Position numbers and translations under genes: made by a program. Below the pieces are notes generated by a model that was not told the origin of the DNA, ran no database searches, and saw nothing but the letters and a program-made list of their open reading frames with translations. A stretch of DNA of 64,000 bases, from NCBI RefSeq assembly GCF_008831285.2, contig NC_045142.1:22135354-22199353 (forward strand), given 5' to 3'. Shown here in pieces: positions 49,268 through 62,538 of this stretch. The stretch is from Nymphaea colorata. Lineage: Eukaryota > Streptophyta > Magnoliopsida > Nymphaeales > Nymphaeaceae. Each line of letters begins with the position of its first letter. Position 1 is the first letter of the stretch.

Positions 49268-49274
49268 TATATAA
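49268..49274 (+). promoter_or_regulatory. TATA box of the Cu/Zn SOD gene
   Basis: TATATAA in the context GGGCTATATAACTACAC. It lies about 120 bp before a strong splice donor (GTG|GTAAGTG, exon end 49393), so transcription should start near 49300 and give a leader exon of about 95 bases. Confidence 0.6.
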
Positions 49275-49299
49275 CTACACAGCAGGGCCAGGGAGTGAG

Positions 49300-51901
49300 T
49301 CGTTTCTGGCTGCCCATCTCCCACTCTCTGCGTTGGGTTGAAGCTACCATCTGATTCCTTCCTTCCTTCCATTTTCTGCAGGGGTGTCCTGTGGTAAGTG
49401 TCTCTGTCTCTTGGTGTGCTACTTCAGTGTCATATTATCTACGACTCTGTTTTTCCATTTATCCAGCATGTGGTTAATGTTGACGGGGGATTTCTAAAAC
49501 AATTGATCACGGTCACTATTGCTGTTGTTAACATTCAGATGATGGCACCAGTCGTTGCTTATGGCCACAGATTTATGCTATCCATGATTGTTTCTTCCTT
49601 TCGTTTTTTATTTTATTTCGCTAAGTATAGATGCGTTGGTCTACACGTGAAGGAACAAAGAAATGTTTTGTGGGTGTCAGGGAATCTTTCTAATTCAAGA
49701 GAAAAACGGCAGTTGGATGCCTCTTATGTTTGGAAATGGCTGGAGAAGACTCTCTTCAGTCACATGTACTTAGGTGCTTCTCTTCTGTTGCTGATGGTTT
49801 TGATTCTGGATCTTCCTTTCTTTCCCCCTGTAGAGAAAATGGTGTGTGTATGATTTTGTCACGATGGTTCTGCTTCCTTATTCAGATGTTTGTGTTTCAT
49901 TGTGATCGCAGTTTCAGTGTTCACTTTGCTGATTTTGATGGAAACCATGCATTCTTTCATGTTAATAGCTTGGTTATTCCTTTGATATACAAAAGTCTGA
50001 ACTTCTATCCTTGTTAGTTTCGTTTCCGTGCCCTGGGACTCCCAAGTTTCTTCAGATTTAGGGAAGTTCCACTACTTCCTAAGATATGATCCAAGTCTTT
50101 TCTCCGTCAGCATCCTTGTTCTTAGCTGGTGGATATCAATTTTATCTTTAATTTCCATTTCTTTCGCGTTTCTATATACCTTCAATTCAGAGGTTGAAGT
50201 TGATTATGAATACGATTATTAATGCAAGTTGCAGTAGATCCTTTGGGGCCATCTCATCGGTGGTCTTCTAGTTTCCATAGGCGGAGTTCTTGACTCTTTA
50301 TTTGGATAATATTGGGAGCCATATGTTTGTATGCGTTTAATTGTGAAACTGTTTCACCAATTTGAGTGTGCAAATTTCCAGTCTACATGTGGAAAATAAG
50401 AACCACAAATTGAAGCCTAATATCTGAAGAATGTGTTCCTGTCATGGATGCTATTTATGCATGGATTGTTTGTTCTATTCGAATGACTTATCCTTGCAGA
50501 TTGAGCTAGCATTCCAGGAAGTGAAGGTGTTCATAGTGAGCATCTCTAAAAATGAATCTCATAGTTGGTAAACAGATTTGCTTTTTAGAAGTATTTGTGA
50601 GCTTCACTGGTAGGAGTGATCTAAGATGTACTTTTTTTTGACAATGAATTCATAGAAAACCAAATCTCCCAATTTTCTGGGTTCTCTTTTTTCTGGCTCT
50701 GGTTTGGATTTATCTTCTCTTTTGAGTAGAAGTCCTCTACATATAGACACAAAGAAGGGAAAAAGAAGAATGGTGAGCCGGTTGTTGAGGAACGTATAGA
50801 AATTGCATGTCATGTCGGCTTACCGCTTGTTTTCTGAACATGGGATTATGCTTGCGACGATATCATTTATGGGCTTAAGTGGCTTCCTTGATCTCTTCAA
50901 ATAAGGAAAACAAATTGGGCATCCTTCTTTTAGACAGATTAAACGGGCGCTCAGCAAATTGCCAACTTTGTTTGATTTACTTATAAATCAGATGTAGATA
51001 CTGACATCCCTAGGTTGTGTTGAAATCGTTGCCATGAATATCATTCTCGATATTTATCGTCCAAGTTGTTTTTTCTTGGTAAAATATTGTGAACTTCAAA
51101 GTTATAAAGATATATAAAATAATAATGGAAAAAGTATGACTTCATGAGTTTCTTACTAATTTCTCTGCGAAAGTGATGATAGAGTTTCAAAATATGTTTA
51201 AACTTATAAAAGAAACAAAAATGGAAAACAATACGTGCAAAACATACACAAAAAGTTGTTTTAAGTGGACACATCGTGATATTTGTTTTTAGTATATTTA
51301 AAAAAATATCATGATATTCACTATAATTTCACGATATTTTGGTTATATCACCAATATTTGTCCCAAATATCGCCTATATTGTGAAAATTTTGCCTTATTA
51401 TTGCCAAAAAAAAGATGAAAACGTTGACATCGTCATGTTCGCCAATATCGCTAAAAATAAGCATCACCAACGATACTACAACAAAGTCTACTTTCGAAAA
51501 CGGAAACCTTTCGACGTACCCTGAGGCATGTTTTCCATTTTCTGTTTCTCTTAAAAGCTTAAAAAATGTTTCAACTTTCAAATCTTGGTCAATTTTTTGT
51601 ATGGAGAGTCTAAAAAGCTTTTCATTTCGTAAATTTTCTATTATTGTTTGAATATTTTTGAATTTTTTGAACTTTCGAGATTTTCTTGAGAAAGTAAAAA
51701 TTTAAAAGCTGATGACAAATCCTCACTTAGTAAATACTAAAAAGACAGTATCTGTGACTGTGACCATTGTTGGCATTGGCATTGGCATTCTGTAAGCTGG
51801 TTGCATGTTTCTGAGTATTGGTTTTAAATATTTTTTAAAATATACCATGCTGATTCACTAATTCTTTGTTTTTCAATAAATGGGTCAGATCACATCCAAC
51901 A
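49300..51901 (+). promoter_or_regulatory. SOD leader exon, 2.5-kb leader intron and leader end
   Basis: Leader exon about 49300-49393, intron 49394-51888 (GTAAGT to GGGTCAG), then 13 bases to the ATG at 51902. Leader introns are common in plant cytosolic Cu/Zn SOD genes. The intron has a 151-codon open frame that begins right at the donor and resembles no protein. At about 51030-51660 it has AT-rich repeat-like DNA with CGATATTT words. Confidence 0.6.
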
Positions 51902-53945
51902 ATGGTGAAGGCTGTTGTTGTCTTGGGGAGCAAGGAGGGCGTCAATGGCACCATTTGCTTTGCTCAGGAGGGAGACGGTAACTTGGTGTTGCTCTTGATG
52001 TTAGATATTTTTTTAATGTGAGATGTGATTAAGATCGTATCAAGCATTGAAAATTTCGTTACATGAATAAAACAGGCCCAACAACCGTAACTGGTACTGT
52101 TTCTGGCCTTCGGCCTGGACTCCATGGTTTCCATATCCATGCTCTTGGTGACACAACAAATGGTTGCATGTCAACTGGTACACTGCGTTCTTTTTGATGT
52201 ATATATGCATCGGAATATGGAAAGGTTCGATTTTGTTGTTCTAATTTTTTTTTTTTTTTTTTCAACATTTGATTGGAAATTCAGGACCACACTTTAATCC
52301 TGCTAACAAAGAGCATGGTGCCCCTCAGGACGAAATTCGCCATGCTGGTGATCTGGGGAACATTACTGTGGGCGAAGATGGTAACTGTTGCATAATTAAT
52401 TTTCAGTTTTAAGTTGAGAGTTTTTGTTTATCCTGCTTTCCTCTTGTCCGTGGTTTATCATTTGATCCTTTTGAAATTTTGTCGAGGCTTCTTAGCTTGA
52501 TGAACTCTTGGGCAACTTTTCATTGTATTACTTGAGTTTGGTTAACAAGTGGCTGGGATTTATGTGTATCCAACAATACAGTTCATGATATGGACTTTGT
52601 GCTACCTGATAAAGAGCTAAAGAACGACGCATTATATGCTCAGCCTATTGAGCTTTGCCTGCTGATCTATATGGTAGATGTTGAACAGTTTGCTCTGCAG
52701 GTTCTCTTGCTAGGATGTTGGACTGTTTCTTCTCTTGCAATTCATTGCCAGTTTAATTTCTAGCATAGTTCCTGGACATCATACACAATAGTTTCCAGCA
52801 TTGAGTGTCATGGTCTTCCTTGCGTATATTAATATAGTCCTTTTAATGTGTTTCTAGGTACTGCTACTGTTGCCATCACCGACATTCAGGTAACTTGATT
52901 ACCTATTTTCTTTTGTTTCCATGATCGCAATATTTTGATCAGTTAAATTGTTGTTTTTTTGTTGGAAACTAAGTATGACTTATTGTAGTCTGTTTGAACT
53001 TTTTAACACTATACAAATAATTTTCCAGATTCCTCTAATTGGACCAAATTCAATTGTCGGAAGGGCCCTTGTAGTACATGCTGATCCCGACGATCTTGGA
53101 AGGGGTAACTTCTTTCTTTCGTTTATATGTTCATTAGCTCAAGGTTAGGAAATTGGAACTGCTGCGAATGTTGTCACTGGCTGCCAGTAACTTGATTACT
53201 TATAAAGCTGTTCTTCTGATCATGGTACCTAGCTTGCACGGTCAAGTTCTTGTTTATCTGATTCATGTAAATATGGCATGCATATTACAACCTATCTCAA
53301 TCATATGCAACCAGTTCTCCTCATTTCTTTATCTGGACTAAATTCCATTCAAGAGTCTCTTGCACGACTGCTGATTTGCGAGTTTCCTTCAATTTATTTC
53401 TTTCCTTTATAAATCCAGTAGCTTAATACTTGAAAAGGAACCCCACATTCTGGGTGTTGCAACATGAGTGGAAAATGGCTTTTCTTTGTCTGTTTCTGCA
53501 CAATTCTCTCCTGTCATGAATATGGTCCTAGTTTTCCGAATCACCAAACAAATAAACTGGTGTAAATAGTTTTCATGCATGATTGTGGTTCTTTATCCAT
53601 GTAACTGCCAGATACTAGTAGTCTTTCCTGAGAATTACTTATTTTCTTGCTTAGTTGGTTCTTACTGCTAGTGAAACTATTATTTTCAAATACTTTAATC
53701 TGTCTCTCAAACTTGTGCTTTCAGGTGGACATGAGCTCAGCAAGACTACTGGCAATGCCGGTGGAAGAGTTGCTTGTGGTAAGCTCTCTTTTACACGTTC
53801 GCTATACATGTCAAATTTATGGAACTTCCTGAAAGCTACTATACATGTCAAATTTATTGAACTTCCTGAGAGCTATTGGTTGCTGCATATAATTTTCTAA
53901 CTTATCATACCTCATTTTTCAGGTGTCATTGGCCTTCAGGCCTAA
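51902..53945 (+). CDS. CSD1: Cytosolic Cu/Zn superoxide dismutase, 7 coding exons, 152 aa
   Basis: Converts superoxide to hydrogen peroxide and oxygen. Exons: 51902-51977, 52076-52177, 52285-52380, 52858-52889, 53029-53104, 53725-53778 and 53923-53945, giving 459 bp and exactly the 152-residue length of plant cytosolic enzymes. Copper ligands His45, His47, His62 and His119, zinc ligands His62, His70, His79 and Asp82, the disulfide pair Cys56-Cys145 and Arg142 are all present. There is no transit peptide and no peroxisomal -AKL end (the last residues are GLQA), so the cytosol is the likely site. Every intron is GT-AG. In Arabidopsis, CSD1 mRNA is a target of miR398; I did not locate a pairing site here. 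Confidence 0.97.
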
Positions 53946-55506
53946 ACGCTGAGCAGTGCAATTCAGCTAAGGTGCAGCGTGGTGTTGGAAAACTTGAAGA
54001 TGAAAATAAAATGCTGAGCATGTGAACAGTTGTTGCTTCTAAGCAGTGTCTGTCCATGTTCTACCTGTTTCTAGTGTCCCTTCTCTTTTCCAGGTCTTGC
54101 TTCTGGAGTAGATATTTAATCAGCTTTGGCAGGATATTTATGACCTCTTTTAGAAACACCAAGTACTTTAAAATACTTTGAGTACCAAAGATTCTGAAAA
54201 TTGCATGACTACGTGGTTTGATGCTCACTATTTGACTTCAGGAAGCATGCTTAGCAGACTTATCCCAATAATCTGCTTTTCAGCAGTCCATTTTTAGGGT
54301 CACTTCATGTGTGTAACAATGGGGTGAGATCCAAGCATTAGGAGACCGTAGTAAGGAGCAGACCCTTATTGATGAACCATACCACTTAATGAACTTGACT
54401 CGAGTGGCAAGCATTGGGTGAGCTTTGCCTACTATGAGAAGCTCAACGAGTAGTGGTATGGTTTGAACAGCTCCCCAAAACTATAGTTCTAATGATGGTT
54501 CTTTTTTAATGACTACGGCAACAAAAACGATTGTTTATAATCGTATTCCTTCTGCGCTCATTCGGTTTGTAGTTCATATGCTGATCAGGTGTATTTGGGA
54601 CTGTCTGAAACAATGCCATACAAAATGGGAACTAATCAGATGGATCCTCTGGTCTGCACAGCCTTCTCTTCTTTTTATTATTTCCTAATCCATATGTAGG
54701 TCAACATTCTGCCGATTATGCTAAGATAAGGACTATGATCGGGAGCAATTGCCTTGCTTTCATTGTCTTGCTTTATGGAAAGCAAAACAAAACCATTTCT
54801 CCTAAGTAATGAAGTAATATAATATTCTTCATCTTCATCATACTCACCTTTTGAAGTGTATTATGCATAAATTACATGTATCCTTCTCGTCCTTTGACAA
54901 TTTCAACGCAAGAAGAACATTTTGTTGTTGAAACAGACTTCAGAATACGTGTTTCAAAAAATTCCATGTTTTTTTTTTCAAAGAACATTTTATAATTAGA
55001 TTCGACAGGTACCGCTGATTCTTGAATGTAAGAATAATATCGATAAGCTTACCATGTTTCTTAAAACAAAAATATGGTCTTATTGGGACATGTGTCCTAA
55101 GAAAATGTATTACGAAACACAATATTTTTATCAAGCGCCTTTTTAATAGTCAGTAAAACACTTTACCTGTGTTTTATGATTAGTTGATTTCATTGTAGAT
55201 CTTTATAGTTCTTCTCTAAGCAAATCTTTAGCAGTGTACTACAAGAGACAAGTTTACCACGAAACTGGACACATTTTTACGCATTTCATGCGTTTGAAGT
55301 TCAGCCCAGCCGTCTGTGGAGGATATACTGTAATTTCCACAAAATTTCAAATAAACAGTTCTCCTAATCATAGTAGTGTTTACAAATTCAACTTGTTCTC
55401 AATATTAAGTAGAATGTGTAATTAGAGATAAATTTATACTGCTTTTGTAGATGCCAATAATGCTATATTCGATACCTTTGGTGCACACACATTCTCTCCC
55501 TCTCTA

Positions 55507-55845
55507 TAGGTAAGCCTGGGCACCGGCTCGGAGAGCCAGCAGGTACCCAATGGCCCCACTCTAGGGTACCGGGGCGGGTGGGCCCCATAAGCCCCTGTGG
55601 GCTCGATAAAATTTTTAAATATTTATTGTATTAATATATATATATATATATATAATTATAATATTTTATTATGATTAATTATATTTAATTTAATATATTT
55701 TTGAATTTTAATCCAGTCAGGCTTGGGCCGGACTCAAGCATGGGTTTTAGTTGTCAGGTTGAACCTGGGCATTGGTTTCGAGTGTCGAGCCAGCCCGAGC
55801 CCTATTCCTTATCAGGCCGGGCCGGCTCGATACCTACGCTTGTTT
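55507..55845. mobile_element. GC-rich-ended repeat fragment (possible MITE)
   Basis: The left part (GCCTGGGCACCGGCTCGG) and the right part (GCCGGGCCGGCTCGATACC) are GC-rich and roughly complementary. They bracket an AT-rich centre that includes a short TATA repeat. Plant hAT-derived MITEs often look like this, but no clean terminal repeat or target duplication was found. Confidence 0.4.
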
Positions 55846-57526
55846 ATGGGTGAGAAAAAAAAGTATTTGATGATACCACCTACATAAAAGTTAAGCCTCC
55901 ACCCAACTCGACATCTATTTAAGGTAAAAGGGCATCTTTTTGGTGCATCAAGATGCCATGTCATTGCCAATGTTTAACTTGTATATCGACCCTCTTTAGA
56001 ACTGTATTGTACCAATGAAATCACGGTATGCATATAAAATTCAATTCAGTACCTTTTTTTGTTTTTTCTCTCTCTATAACTCATACTTTATCTCTCCCTC
56101 CCTAACGCATGCACAAGCATTGCAATGCTTGGGATAAGAACAATAGCGGTAAGGTTTCTATGATGTGCTTGTCTTTCCATTGCCCATGCATAGGCGCCTT
56201 TGACCAATTTGGTCCTCCTAACAGTCTTCAGTTAGTGAAAGACTTGAGAAATTGATTTTTAATATTAAACCTTCATAGGATGAAATGCTCATTTGAAACG
56301 GGCTGTTATTTATGTTGATGCCATAATTAATAATAATTCAGAAAAAAAAGGGAAAAAGACTCTCCAACTAATGACAATTGAGGATACATAGCAGAGTTTT
56401 GAGCTGAGCTGATTCATTCAAGCTTGGCTTGTTTAGACAAACAAGTGCTCGAGTTTGACTCATGAGCATTAGCTAGTGGGTTCGGACCAAACATGAAAAC
56501 ATATCGAGCTCGAGCCAACCTAATTGGGAACAGTTTGGCTTATTCAAATAATCAAAACACTTCAAATATAATAATTAAGAGGCAGAGATTAAAAAGTAGA
56601 CAAGGATGTTGAACTAATGTTTCGAGAAACAGAAAGCTAGACACTAGATATATCAAGTATTGCACAAAAGATGTTTAGTTTACTAATCTTACATATCTGG
56701 GATGAGACCAGCACAAACTCCTAATTTGATACGTTTGATAGCCTCACATTTCAAATCCAACCTTGGATTTTATTAACTTCGGATCTCCGGAGACGTTGGT
56801 GCTTCTAGGGCAAATCTAAGATCTACCTAGATAGCGGTGAGAAGGAACCTACCACGCTCCTTCTGCCTGCCATGCAAGCAGGCAATCTCTGCCAGCACAA
56901 TCCAGCAGGTCTCTGTCGAGTGAAGTCACGTGTGGGCATGTGAGGGCAGTTGTCCATACACAAAATTACTATTAAATTTTTACATGTAATTGCGTTCTTA
57001 TACCCAATGAAAATTAGATGTCCATCAAATTCTCTCATTTTTCTTTTTCAAGGGTGAGTGGTTCATTCTACCACCCTTAAGAGAGGCCACTAACCCTCCT
57101 TGCCTGCCCCATGGGTTTTCATAGAGCATGTTTTGGACCATTTTACGAGTCAGAGGTAGAACACACTAAGACATGACAGTGGTCATTCAAATACTCAAAC
57201 TTGAATCCTTAGAGGAACTGGACTACCTTGTCGCCCAGTACGCTACCACTCTTTGGAGTCATCAAATTCGTTCACGAGCATGTCTGCAATTAGAAACTTT
57301 TTATCCAATTGAACTAATTGAACTGTGCCAGTTCTTGTTTTGGATATTCAGGTTATCAATTGCTATAAAAAAGAGACCACTAATGTATAAGTTGAATTAC
57401 AGGAAGAATGATACATCAAGTCACCAAAGCTAGTCTTGTATCCTAAAAGACACAAATTTGGGTGGAGGTGTCAGCTTTTTCTTTAAAATGAAAGACTCCA
57501 TTAATCTTCCTCACTCTTTTGTCTTG

Positions 57527-57662
<136 letters not shown>

Positions 57663-58041
57663 AAGAGATCTTAGTAGAATAGAGATGGGTCCCATCTTGT
57701 TCGCAGCTGACCCACCCCACCAAGACCCTTGCACTGCCGGAGCTGCCAACTAACGCTCCTGGTGGCTTAGCACGCATCTACCTTTCCTATGAAGTCCAAC
57801 GGCCAATTGGTAGCACCATTTTCCACGACCATCTCAACAAATTTGTTAGATCACCGGTCAGATTACGTCTTCAGTTTTTTTTGTGTATCGCTCCATTTCT
57901 GCTGGTTGGATTGGAGATTCATATGTTCCCCAGTATAACTTGCAATTCTTCTGTCAGGACACATTTTTCTTGTGTCTGTTTTTTCTTTTCTCCAATTTAA
58001 ATGGTAATGGGAAAGGTGGTATCTTGTTTCTGTTGCGCAAA

Positions 58042-58049
58042 TATAAATA
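58042..58049 (+). promoter_or_regulatory. TATA box of the DHD-SDH gene
   Basis: TATAAATA, about 95 bp before the ATG at 58143. A start near 58075 would give a leader of about 70 bases with no room for an upstream transit-peptide exon. Confidence 0.55.
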
Positions 58050-58142
58050 TGGGAGCCATTGTAGCTGAAGTTTCGTACCGTTCTCCCTCCCCTCAAAGAA
58101 GTGTGAGTTGGCTTCTGCTCCTGGAGGTGGCGTTGAGGGGAG

Positions 58143-61100
58143 ATGGCTCTGCTATGTGTTCCTCTAGTAGCTTCGTCTGTGGATCAGATGCTGCTCGATG
58201 CAGACAAGGCCAAGGCAAGTGGTGCAGACGTTGTGGAGTTGAGGTTGGACTTTCTCAAGAACTTTCAGCCTCGCCAGGATTTGGGAGTGCTGTTGAGAGA
58301 GAAGAAGCTACCAACAATAGTTACATATAGGTAAAAAGCCACTGAATGGAAGTCTGTTGGTTAGAATTTGACAGAAGCCTTCTTTTATCTGCAAGTTGTA
58401 CTTGTTCATAAGTTCCTTAATTTTTCGCTTTTTCTTAATATCTGAAGCATGCAAAGTGTGGTACTTTGAAGTAGTTGCTGTCTTACTGATGAAGCATGAA
58501 CTAAGCTGATCTCTCCAGTAGCTGCTCTGATTTTATGGAGGAAATAGTCTTTGTAAAAGAAAAGGAAAATGTTCTTGTCTGAAGTTTTGAGATTGATGGA
58601 TGTGATGTGTCCAAGTTATAGCCGTAATAGATGGCGTCTATTTTATAAGCTGAGACCTTTTATCATGACTTTTTTTTGGGGGTATCGTGTGGCCTACTGT
58701 CGTAGCAAGAGCAAAGCCTTGCCGCAACGACTAATGAACAGTGAGGTTCCAGGTTTCAAGTACTTGATAAAAAAAATTATATCAAGACTTTCGACGTATT
58801 CGAGTTTTTTTATTTTTTGGAGGACTTAGCAAGATAATTATAATAATAGCAAAATGATCATACAATAATGATCATGTTGTTACTACTACTAAGTACTAAC
58901 TCAGTTTTGCTACTATGTACCGTTCATCAACCTATTAATCTGAGGCTGTTTTCTGGGCAAGCTTGTACTAAGTCCCTTGACATCCATCGAAGCTAATCCA
59001 AGTAGATGCACTAACTTGAATGAAAAATTTCAATTAAAGTAAGCCTTTTCCCCTTAGTTTGTTAGTGGATTCTACCATACTGAGTTATCGTCTGTAAAAA
59101 ACCAACGTTCTGTTTTAAGACGCATCATAATTCTCTCTCATGTATGTGATGACGACTTTCAATTTTTTTATTTCAGGCCAAAGTGGGAAGGTGGCCAAGT
59201 TGAAGTCGATGAACAGAAGAGATTAGGTGCACTCCGTCTGGCTGTTGAGCTAGGGTCCGATTATGTTGATGTGGAACTCAAGGTCATTAACTGAGATACT
59301 TCTGCAATACCCACAATCGTGACAAGAGGAAATCGATAAACAAGCAATAAAAGCAATGTGGAACAATAAATCGATTATACTTGTTGGAGAGCGTGTTAAA
59401 CGCTATAAAAGAATAAATCGATTAAGTGATTCGGATAGATTTCTCAGTACTGTGTGCTTGCAATTTCTATATGTTCAGGTCATCTAAGCAATGTGGAACA
59501 ATAAATATGATCCTTAAGTTTTGTCCTTCTACTTTTGCAGGCAGCTGACGAGTTCATGAAATCAATCTCAGGAAAGAAGCCTGAGAAGACAAAGGTCATA
59601 GTATCATCCCATAACTACGAGAACACTCCTTCTGTTGATGACCTAACTAACCTGGTCGCAAAAATCCAATCCACTGGAGCTGGTATAGTTAAGATTGCAA
59701 CAACTGCGAAGGACATTACAGATGTGTCACATATGTTTCGTGTCATGGCCCATTGCCAGGTGAAAAAGTTTACATGCTTGTTTCTTATACCATTCTCATA
59801 CTAAATGCAGATGTTACTCCGTACGATGAGTCATATTGATCTTTGAAACCCAACTAATTGGATTATTTAGTTCAACTCACTATTGCTAGACCAATCACAG
59901 AACTTGTAGAGCGTAAGTGAATAAAAAAACTGTAACATGCTAAACTTTCAAATAGTTTCTTTTCTGCATCATTCAAATGACAAGGGCTCAGGTTTTATTT
60001 CCAAGCTTGAGTAGAAAATATACCTTTCAGATGTTCTCATATCTGGAGTAAGAAGTCATTACCAAATTGAAGTATGGTAGATCTGTATTAGTTCCACTTT
60101 CAAGAGTTAATGTTGGCCCAGTTCTTGAAGTGATGAAGTCTTCTCATGAGAATTATCATCTTCCGAGAAAAGTAATAATAAGCTAAACTGCTTTTCCAGG
60201 TTCCAATTATAGGACTGGTTATGGGTGATAGAGGTGTCATCTCTAGAGTGCTGGCCTCAAAATTTGGAGGTTACCTTACTTTTGCAAGTCTTGAGGCTGG
60301 AAAGGAATCTGCAGATGGGCAACCAACAATAAAAGATCTGCTGGAGGTTTACAACTTTAGGCAGGTGGGAAGAGAAACCCAGATATATGGCATCATTGGG
60401 AAGCCTGTCTACCACAGTAAAGGACCAGTACTATACAACAAAGCCTTCAGTTCTGTGGGGCTTGATGCAGTCTATGTGCATTACTTGGTGGATGACCTTC
60501 CACATTTTGTTGATGTGTACTCGTCACCAGACTTTGCTGGGTTCAGGTCTAGTTCTTACCTAATAACGGTGTGATTGCTATTATTTATTATGTTGATGAA
60601 AAGGCTGCTCCTTTCCTGAGATTTCAATAGGAAGAAAGGCTATTTAAGAACTCCATACATACCCTACTTGAATTCAAAATGTTCTTTTCCAAGAAAACAT
60701 CCGAAATGGTTTTCCCTTAGTTATTATATCAAATAACCAATTTCTGTGCAGGCACTAAAGTTGTTTTTCTTAGTCATCGTTCTTTTACTATCTTTCGTGG
60801 TTGACTGTTGAAAAGCAGAATGTTCTTTCTCCATTTCTATCGTTGCAGACAAGCTTCTGCAAACAACAAAGATATCTTGCAGCTTCTTTCTGTTCTATCA
60901 TGTCTTGTTTCTATTTAATGTATCCTTACTTGTACTTTCTAACACAATACGAATCAAAATGCACTGCAGTTGCACCATCCCACATAAAGAGATTATGTGC
61001 GAATGCTGTGATGAAGTCGACCCTGTTGCCAAGGTAATCAGGAAATATTTTACCTTCACAAGTTCAACGAAATTATGCTCTTGCTTTATGCTTACCAAGT

Positions 61101-62538
61101 CGTGAACTCTTTCTTTGCAAAATTCCAGTTTCACCCACATCTGATTTGTTTTTTTCTACAGGATATTGGGGCTGTAAATGCAATTATTAGACGCGATGGA
61201 AAGCTCCTTGGTTATAATACTGATTATATTGGTGCCATCTCTGCCATTGAAGATGCGCTGAGAGGTCTTTATTCTGAACATTACGCGAACATACTTAGCA
61301 AAGTCGGACTATTTTCCTCATTATTTATATGTTTTCTTTGATCTATTACAGCTGAAAATATTCAAGGAAATGTTCCTGGAGGTTCACCCCTTGCCGGCAA
61401 ACTGTTTGTCGTCATTGGAGCTGGAGGAGCTGGAAAATCACTTGCTTATGGAGCCAAGGAAAAGGGAGCAAGGGTGGCCATTTCCAATCGCAGTTATGGT
61501 ATGATGCATTGACCAATGAATCTTCTGTAAGAGTTCTGAAGAAGATCATCGTTTATATTCCTGTCATATATGCTCATGTTTATGTGAGTAGTACTAGAGT
61601 CCTATTTTTATGTGGTCATAACAAATAGCAATGCCTTTTCTTGATTGCTACATTCTCCAGCACATTTGCAGCTTTTGAAACACTTAGTTTGAATCCATCC
61701 TTGTTTTATCATTTGCACGCTTAGATATTCTGATGCTGATAGGCTATACTTAAGTTGAGGCAAATTCCAAATCTTCTTATGTTCAACACTAAACACTGTT
61801 TCTTTTTAATGACTAGATCGAGCAAAAGAGATTGCAGATTCCCTTGGTGGTCAGGTAATTCCCCTCTCTGAGTTGGAGCACTTCCATCCAGAAGAGGGAA
61901 TGATCCTCGCAAACACAACACCAGTAGGGATGCAGCCAAAGACCGGTGTATCACCAATTCCGAAGGTTTGCCTTCTTTTCTAATCCATGTGAACCAATAT
62001 CTTCAAATTCTATTGCTTGTTATATCAATTATCACGCTTCCTGATTGCAATGTAATTTTTTGTTACTTGTAAACCGAAGCATCTGGCATTTGACCACAGG
62101 ATGATGCCTGTATCCAAGTTTCCTTACTAACTCATACTTTCTCTTGTCATAAGTCATGTAAAAATAACTTGCAAATGATATCCTTGTGCTTTGCAGAGTG
62201 CTTTAAAGCATTACAGATTAGTGTTCGATGCCATTTACACTCCCATAGATACCCGACTCCTGACTGAGGCAAAGGAGGCAGGAGCTATTCCTGTTAGTGG
62301 TGTTGAGATGTTCCTTAGACAAGCAAAGGGACAGTTTGAACTCTACACCGATGGCTCTCCTGGTAACTTCAGCTGTCCCTTCCCATTTTCATTCTCACAA
62401 TATCTGGCAGCCAGGGAGAATAAATTGTATTCTTCATTGTGTTCTGTTTGTTTCACTTTGTGCCTTACCAATTTTCTCATATTGGCTAATGCAGCACCTG
62501 TGGACGTTATGCGAGAAGCTGTCCTAAGCAAAAAGTAG
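58143..62538 (+). CDS. Bifunctional 3-dehydroquinate dehydratase/shikimate dehydrogenase, 10 exons, 510 aa
   Basis: Catalyses two central shikimate-pathway steps, or a related quinate reaction. Exons: 58143-58330, 59177-59282, 59541-59759, 60200-60546, 60970-61033, 61162-61264, 61352-61498, 61817-61965, 62197-62362 and 62495-62538, summing to 1533 bp in frame. The N-terminal half is a type I dehydratase with His122 (SSHNY) and the Schiff-base Lys149 (GIVKIATTA). The C-terminal half is a shikimate dehydrogenase fold with the substrate motif HSKGP (243-247), catalytic Lys293 (TIPHKE), Asp329 (YNTD), the nucleotide loop GAGGAG (365-370) and NRS (388-390). The start is the first ATG after an in-frame TGA at 58134. 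No transit peptide precedes the enzyme domain, unlike the roughly 600-residue plastid form of Arabidopsis. SKG replaces the usual SKS, so a quinate-type paralogue is possible. Confidence 0.95.

Noticed and set aside
49398-49853. 151-codon open frame downstream of the SOD leader exon
   Set aside because: It begins within the splice donor region, has no known domain, and lies inside the leader intron; more likely a chance frame.
54375-54470. Inverted words ACCATACCACT / AGTGGTATGGT as a possible small RNA hairpin
   Set aside because: Only about 11 bases pair and the loop is about 65 bases; too weak to call a miRNA or terminator.
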